From Klenkia soli (GTDB taxonomy: Bacteria > Actinomycetota > Actinomycetes > Mycobacteriales > Geodermatophilaceae): 64,000 bases of DNA. Shown in pieces: positions 59,071 to 64,000 of the stretch (position 1 is its first letter; each line of letters starts with the position of its first letter). Below the pieces are notes generated by a model. It ran no database searches and was not told the DNA's origin. It was given only the letters and a program-made list of their open reading frames with translations. Made by a program: the position numbers and the translations under genes. Where the stretch lies: contig NZ_FNIR01000005.1 of assembly GCF_900103975.1 (NCBI RefSeq), positions 1-64,000 on the forward strand, written 5' to 3'.

Positions 59071-62019
59071 TCAGGACGCCAGGCGGGAGCCGTTCCTCCC
59101 GCTGGTGATCTCGATGCGGCTGGGGATGCGGGTGCGCAGCTCCTCGACGTGGCTGACGACGCCCACCGTGCGACCCCCGCGGCGGAGCTCGTCGAGCACG
59201 CCCATGACGGCGTCCAGGGCCAGCGGGTCCAGCGAACCGAACCCCTCGTCGACGAACAACGTGTCGAGCTGGACGCCGCCGGACTCGGCGGTCACCACGT
59301 CGGCCAGGCCCAGGGCCAGGGCCAGGGACGCCATGAAGCTCTCGCCGCCGGAGAGGGTCTTGGTCGGCCGTTGCTGACCGGTGTACTCGTCGAGCACGTC
59401 CAGGCCGAGCCCACCGCGGGCGCCGTTGCGGCCGACCGCGTCGCTGTGCCGGAAGGTGTACCGGCCGCCGGACATGTCCTGCAGCCGGATGCTGGCCACC
59501 TCGGCGACCTGCTCGAGGCGGGCGGCCAGCACGAAGGACTGCAGGCGCATCTTCAGGGTGTTGGCGCCACGGCCGTTCACCAGGTCGGCCATCGACCCGA
59601 CGTGGTCCACGACCGACCGGCGCTCGTCCAGCTCGACCTGGGCGGCGGTCACCTCCCCGGCCAACCGGTCGAGCTCGACCAGGCACCGGGCCGCCGCGAC
59701 GGCCTCGGCCACGGCGGTCTCCCGTCGTCCGGACGCCCCTCGGTGCTGCTCCTCGACCACCGGCAGGTCGGGCCGCTCACCCAGGTCGACCAGCTCCGGC
59801 TCGCCCAGCACGGCGCGGGCCACCGACACCGCCCGGTCGTGCTCGGCGATGCGGTCGACCAACCGGCCGGCCTCGCCCGGGGCGAGCAAGGCCGATGCCG
59901 CCGCGGCGACGTCGGGGAACCCGGCGCCGGTGACCCTGCCCAGCGCACGTTCGGTGGCGACCGCCCAGTCGTCCCGGGCGCGCTGGTCGGCGGTCCGGGC
60001 CTCCAGGGCGGCCTCGCACCGCTGCGCCTCGGCCACCAGCCGGGCGCCGCGCGCCGCCAGGTCGGTGTCCTCGCCGACGGCGGCGGCCAGGCGTGCACCG
60101 AGCTCGCTGCGGGATGCCTCGACGGAGGCCCGCTCCGCCTGCCGGGCGGAGAGCTCGGTGCGCGTGGCCCCCAGCAGCTCGTCCTCCTGGACGACGTCGG
60201 CCAGGAAGACCTCCAGCGCGGCTTCGGCCGCCGCGCCACCGGTGGCGAGCGCGGAGGCGGCGGACACCGCGGACCGGGCACGGTCGGCCCCGTCGCGGAG
60301 CTCCGCGACGGTCTCGTCACCGGCGACGGCGCGCAGTGCGGCCAGCTCGCCGGCGAGGTCGGCCCGCGCGGCCTGCGCGGCCCCCAGCTCGGCGTCGGCC
60401 TGCTCGACCCGGGCCCGCGCAGCGTCCTCGCGATCGGCGGTCACCGTCGGGCCGGTCGCCTCGGCGGGGGCGGGGTGCTCCGCGGACCCGCAGACGGGGC
60501 ACCCCGCCCCGGGGAGGAGGCCGGCGGCCAGCTCGGCCGCCATCCCGTCGAGGCGGGCCGACCGCAGGTCGGCTGCGTGCTCGCGCACGGACACGAGCAC
60601 CTCGCGGAGCTGCAGCACGTGGTCGTCGGCGGTGCGGAGCCGCTCGGCCAGCCCCGTGGCGGCCACCGCGGCCCGGGTCCGCTCCACCCAGCGCTCCTGG
60701 TCGACCAGCAGCCCGGGCAGCCGGGCTGCCGCGTCGGCGCACCGGACCACGTGGTCCTCGAGCTGGGCCCGCCGTTGCGGGCGGCGGGCCACCGACTCCT
60801 GCACGGCCGCCACGCGCCCCCGGAGCTCCACGACCTGCCGGTCGAGGTCGGCCACCCTGCCCCGCAGCTCAGCGGCCCGCACCGTGTCGGCCTCCAGGCC
60901 CCGCACCACCGCGGCCTCGTCCCGCAGGGACCGCGCCGTGGCGAGGTCGGCGGTCCGACCAGCGGCCACCGCGCCCCAGGCCGCATCGGCCGCACCCAGC
61001 CGGTCGGCGGCCGCCTCGGCCACGGCGGCGCACCGCCGGACCGTCTCCAGGAGATCGCGGACGCCCTCCGACCGACGACCGGCGTCCGCCCGTGCCCGCA
61101 CCGGCCCGAGCTGCGACTCCTGGGCGAGCAACCTCTCCAGGTCGGCGGCGGCCCGGTCACGGCGGGTGTGCCGCTCGGCCGACGTGCGTGCGGCGGCCAG
61201 CAGCGCCGACGCCGCGGTCAGCTCCTCCCCCGTGCTGCGCACCGCTGCCCGCGCCCGGTCGTCACGCTCGCGGGCCCCGGCGACGGCGCCCCGCACCCAG
61301 CGGTCGACGACCCCGCGCGCCGGGTCGTGCGCGAGGTCCTCGGGGACGGCGGTGCCGGCGACCTGGGCGATCCGCGCCAGCAGGGTGCCGAGGGCGGTGC
61401 GGGCGAGGTCGAGGCGCTGGGCGGCGCCGCGGCGCTCCTCGGCCAACCACTCCTCGGCACGGGCGAACCGCCCGACGTCGAAGAGGGTGCGCAGCAGCCG
61501 GCTGCGGTCGTCGGGCTCGGCCCGCAGGAACCGGGCGAAGTCCCCCTGCGGGAGGAGCACCACCTGGCAGAACTGCTCGGCCGACAGACCCAGCTTGGTG
61601 CGCAGGTGCTCGGAGCCCTCGTCGATCCGGGTGCTGACCGGCTCCCACCCGCCGTCGGTGAGCCGCTGCACCAGCAGCGTGGCCTGCTCGGTCGTCCAGC
61701 CGGCACCGCGCTTCTTCGGCCGAGCCTGCTCGGGGCGTCGCGTGATCCGCAACCGCTCGCCGCCGATCGTGACCTCGCACCCGACCTCGGTGCGCACGTC
61801 GGCGCCGGCGTGGTCGCTGCGCAACCGCTTCTCCTGGCCACGCGGGCCGGGGACCGAGCCGTAGAGGGCGAACACCACGGCGTCCAGCAGGGTGGTCTTG
61901 CCGGCGCCGGTGGGACCCCACAGCAGGAACAGCCCGTCGCGGGCGACGTCGTCGAGGTCGACCGACACCCGCCCGGCGAAGGGCCCGAACGCGCTGAGCG
62001 TGAGCGCGTGGACCCTCAT
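59071..62019 (-). CDS. sbcC: DNA repair exonuclease subunit SbcC (Rad50-like)
   Basis: A 982-residue ATPase: Walker A GPTGAGKTTLLDAVVF near residue 36, long Ala/Arg/Glu-rich coiled coils, a zinc hook CPVCGS near the middle, the signature LSGGESFMASLALALG and Walker B DTLFVDEGFGSLD. With SbcD it opens hairpins and trims DNA ends. Its ATG overlaps the sbcD stop by four bases. Confidence 0.95.
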   Translation of the reverse strand: MRVHALTLSAFGPFAGRVSVDLDDVARDGLFLLWGPTGAGKTTLLDAVVFALYGSVPGPRGQEKRLRSDHAGADVRTEVGCEVTIGGERLRITRRPEQARPKKRGAGWTTEQATLLVQRLTDGGWEPVSTRIDEGSEHLRTKLGLSAEQFCQVVLLPQGDFARFLRAEPDDRSRLLRTLFDVGRFARAEEWLAEERRGAAQRLDLARTALGTLLARIAQVAGTAVPEDLAHDPARGVVDRWVRGAVAGARERDDRARAAVRSTGEELTAASALLAAARTSAERHTRRDRAAADLERLLAQESQLGPVRARADAGRRSEGVRDLLETVRRCAAVAEAAADRLGAADAAWGAVAAGRTADLATARSLRDEAAVVRGLEADTVRAAELRGRVADLDRQVVELRGRVAAVQESVARRPQRRAQLEDHVVRCADAAARLPGLLVDQERWVERTRAAVAATGLAERLRTADDHVLQLREVLVSVREHAADLRSARLDGMAAELAAGLLPGAGCPVCGSAEHPAPAEATGPTVTADREDAARARVEQADAELGAAQAARADLAGELAALRAVAGDETVAELRDGADRARSAVSAASALATGGAAAEAALEVFLADVVQEDELLGATRTELSARQAERASVEASRSELGARLAAAVGEDTDLAARGARLVAEAQRCEAALEARTADQRARDDWAVATERALGRVTGAGFPDVAAAASALLAPGEAGRLVDRIAEHDRAVSVARAVLGEPELVDLGERPDLPVVEEQHRGASGRRETAVAEAVAAARCLVELDRLAGEVTAAQVELDERRSVVDHVGSMADLVNGRGANTLKMRLQSFVLAARLEQVAEVASIRLQDMSGGRYTFRHSDAVGRNGARGGLGLDVLDEYTGQQRPTKTLSGGESFMASLALALGLADVVTAESGGVQLDTLFVDEGFGSLDPLALDAVMGVLDELRRGGRTVGVVSHVEELRTRIPSRIEITSGRNGSRLAS

Positions 62020-63167
62020 CGGGCCGTCTCCTCGCGGTCGGCGACCGCCAGGGCGCGCCCCAGCAGCTCACGCTCCGCGGCGGACACCCCGACCCCACCC
62101 CGGACGTGGCCGACGAACTCCCCGGCGATCGACAGCGCGTCGCGACCCCGCAGCCGTTCGGTGTAGCTGCGCTCGTCGGCCCCCGACGGCACCCCGGACC
62201 ACTCGAGGTGGACGCAGTGCGGGAAGCGGGCCTGCAGGCGGCGCATGGCATCGGTCGGTCGGACGGGGTCGGTGAGCCGGGCCGACACGAAGTGCTCCAG
62301 CACCGCCTCGTGGGCGGGGTCGGCCAGCAACTGCGCGAGCTCACCGGTGAGGACGCTCAGCCGTCGGGGCAGCGGGAGCGGCACCGCGCGCACCTCGGCG
62401 AGGCCACCGGCGTCGAGGTCGACCAGCCAGACCTGCTTGGTCTGGCCGGCTTCGCCGAAGGAGTAGGGCAGCGGTGAGCCGCTGTACCGCAGCCGCGGGC
62501 TCAGCGTCTGCGGGCGGTGCAGGTGCCCCAGGGCGACGTAGTCGACGCCGTCGAACACCGACGGGCTGACCAGGTCGACGCCGCCGACGGCGATGTCGCG
62601 CTCGCTCTCGCTGGGCAGGCCACCCCCGACGAAGGCGTGCGCCAGCACCACCGACCGGGCACCGGGCCGGAAGTACAGGTCGGCCCGCACCTTGTCCATC
62701 GCCGCGGCGAGCACCGCCTGGTGGGACCGGGCGAGGTCGGCGCCCAGCTCGTGCCGGGCCACCTCGGGCTCGAGGAACGGCAACCCGTAGACCGCGACCT
62801 CGCCGTGCTCGTCGGGCAGCAGCACCGGTTCGTCCAGCGAGGCGGTGGTCGCCCGGACGTGCACCCCCGAGACGGCCAGCAGCCCGGCGGCGAACCCCAG
62901 CCGACGGGCCGAGTCGTGGTTGCCGGGGGTCAGCACGACGGTGGCACCCGCGGCACGCAGCCGGGACAGCACCCGGTCGAGGACGCCGGTGGCGTCGGCG
63001 GAGGGCACCGCGCGGTCGTAGACGTCTCCGGCGACCACCACGACGTCGACCCGCTCGGCGCGCACGACCCGGGCCAACCCGGACAGCACGGCCTCCTGCT
63101 CGGCGAGCAGGTCGGTCCCGTGCAGGGACCGACCCACGTGCCAGTCGGAGGTGTGCAGCAACCGCAT
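62016..63167 (-). CDS. sbcD: DNA repair exonuclease subunit SbcD (Mre11-like)
   Basis: A 383-residue metallophosphatase: LLHTSDWHVGRSL (Asp, His), VVVAGDVYDRAVP, TPGNHDSARR, and ALGHLHRPQ provide the two-metal site. It is the nuclease of the SbcCD complex and the first gene of the operon. Confidence 0.96.
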   Translation of the reverse strand: MRLLHTSDWHVGRSLHGTDLLAEQEAVLSGLARVVRAERVDVVVVAGDVYDRAVPSADATGVLDRVLSRLRAAGATVVLTPGNHDSARRLGFAAGLLAVSGVHVRATTASLDEPVLLPDEHGEVAVYGLPFLEPEVARHELGADLARSHQAVLAAAMDKVRADLYFRPGARSVVLAHAFVGGGLPSESERDIAVGGVDLVSPSVFDGVDYVALGHLHRPQTLSPRLRYSGSPLPYSFGEAGQTKQVWLVDLDAGGLAEVRAVPLPLPRRLSVLTGELAQLLADPAHEAVLEHFVSARLTDPVRPTDAMRRLQARFPHCVHLEWSGVPSGADERSYTERLRGRDALSIAGEFVGHVRGGVGVSAAERELLGRALAVADREETAR

Positions 63168-63224
63168 GCCGAGGACGCTAGGCGGTCCCTCCGACAGAAA
63201 CGGGATCCGGGGAGGAACCCCAGG

Positions 63225-63791
63225 TCAGCGCTGGGGCGGGACCGGCCCGGTCTCGCCGCGGTAGTACTGGCCGATGTAGCCGGCGCTCTCCTGCGCCCGC
63301 CGGTCGGCGTCCTCCTCGACCATGTGGTTGAGCAGCTGCTGCACGCCGTCGGAGTCGGGGATGGCCGACCAGATCGTCGAGCCGCCCTCACCGGCGGTCT
63401 CGATGGTGATCTTCCCCGAGTTGATGATCCGGTCCCACAGCGTCTGGGTGTAGGACACGTCGGTGATGCGGGAGAGCCCGATGTCCCGACCGGTGCGGGA
63501 CAGGATGCCGACCCGGTACAGGATCCGGTGCGTCGTGATCACGTAGTGCGTCGTCCGCCACTTCAGCAGCGGGACGACGACGAACGCGACCGCCAGCAGC
63601 ACCGCCAGGACGACGACCACCAGGCGGTAGACGCCCTGGTTCGACCCCTCGGGGATCAGCGCCGCACCGAAAGAGCCCAGGCCGACGAGGACCAGGAACG
63701 CCACGATCGGCCAGAAGACGGTCAGCCAGTGCGGGTGCAGGTGCCGGACGACCTCTTCGTCGTCGGCCAGCAGCTTTGCGGGGTACGCCAC
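63225..63791 (-). CDS. PH-domain (bPH2) membrane protein
   Basis: A 188-residue protein with two helices (about 23-45 and 53-73) and a bacterial PH domain (THYVITTHRILYRVGILSRTGRDIGLSRITDVSY). It is a conserved actinobacterial gene between birA and sbcD or purK. The role is unknown, probably membrane-associated stress. Confidence 0.88.
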   Translation of the reverse strand: MAYPAKLLADDEEVVRHLHPHWLTVFWPIVAFLVLVGLGSFGAALIPEGSNQGVYRLVVVVLAVLLAVAFVVVPLLKWRTTHYVITTHRILYRVGILSRTGRDIGLSRITDVSYTQTLWDRIINSGKITIETAGEGGSTIWSAIPDSDGVQQLLNHMVEEDADRRAQESAGYIGQYYRGETGPVPPQR

Positions 63792-63822
63792 GGCGACAGG
63801 ATGACCGACCGCGCCGCCGCCG

Positions 63823-63999
63823 TCACGAAGGCGGGGTGCGCCTCCGCACGTGTCGCACGTCGCCGGCGGCCAGCTCGTACCGACCCTCGGGCGTCCGGAC
63901 CACGAGCCGACCGTCCCAGTCGACCGCCTCGGCCACGCCGTCCAGCAGCGAGCCGTCGGGCAACGTCACCGTGACGTCGGCCCCGACCGTGGAGCACCA
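63823..63999 (-). CDS. birA: C-terminal part of biotin-protein ligase (partial)
   Basis: The 58 visible codons (VGADVTVTLPDGSLLDGVAEA, DWDGRLVVRTPEGRYELAAGDV) match the SH3-like C-terminal domain of BirA. The catalytic domain lies beyond the right edge. Confidence 0.75.
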   Translation of the reverse strand, partial: WCSTVGADVTVTLPDGSLLDGVAEAVDWDGRLVVRTPEGRYELAAGDVRHVRRRTPPS

Positions 64000-64000
64000 C

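Noticed and set aside
59149-62166. 1005-residue + strand open frame
   Set aside because: It is the complement of sbcC, whose Walker, zinc-hook and signature motifs prove the minus-strand reading.

Overview
This window is chromosomal DNA of a very GC-rich actinobacterium. The basis is the codon usage, many GTG starts, stop/start overlaps of the GTGA and ATGA type, an LGFP-repeat protein end, a Wzm/Wzt/GlfT1-like cell-wall export cluster, and an IdeR/DtxR-type iron box. The gene set fits Geodermatophilaceae or a relative (inference; no database was searched).

Layout. Positions 1-7.5 kb are ordinary chromosome: the end of an LGFP protein, a glycosyltransferase with its polysaccharide ABC exporter, a LytR-CpsA-Psr ligase, a TIGR03089-type protein, the two subunits of a 3-oxoacid CoA-transferase and a TylF-like methyltransferase. 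From 55.65 kb to the end is chromosome again: acyl-CoA dehydrogenase, purE, purK, GtrA, sbcC, sbcD, a PH-domain membrane protein and the end of birA.

Between them lies an integrative element of about 48 kb (7637-55712). It sits in the 3' end of the acyl-CoA dehydrogenase gene. The displaced native 3' end, stop codon included, remains at 7591-7664. The element supplies a replacement 3' end that differs only synonymously over the aligned codons of the shared C-terminus. A 21-bp identical core (7637-7657 and 55692-55712) encodes the TQIYEGT segment with the catalytic glutamate. An excisionase-like protein and a tyrosine integrase lie just inside the left end. A primase-like replication protein lies near the right end. 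No conjugation genes were seen.

The element's left two thirds (9.3-36 kb) carry an envelope and iron programme: ferric-reductase-like oxidoreductase, EfeU/EfeO under an IdeR-like box, FetB-like permease, two DedA proteins, two COG4705-type membrane proteins, UppP, GT39 and GT28 glycosyltransferases, an epimerase, a polysaccharide deacetylase, and four two-component systems. One direct-repeat operator (core GCGTTCAGGT) recurs before both COG4705 genes, one DedA gene and a micro-ORF/membrane peptide pair. This suggests one response regulator coordinates them.

The right third (36-55.6 kb) is a cargo zone of poorly known genes. It holds a soluble Ser/Thr kinase overlapping no other gene but directly followed by an acidic TIM-barrel-like protein with a TGT-like zinc motif, a PD-(D/E)XK protein with an internal winged helix, a 1130-residue zinc/BRCT-like protein, a secreted HNH-like protein with an NTF2-like partner, an Mrr-like nuclease protein, and a frameshifted zinc-finger/GIY-YIG-like gene. 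Two families of roughly 100-bp structured repeats border these modules. One family has a compensatory base change in its stem. The kinase to BRCT-protein stretch (36.6-43.8 kb) is the best candidate for an undescribed, possibly defensive, system.
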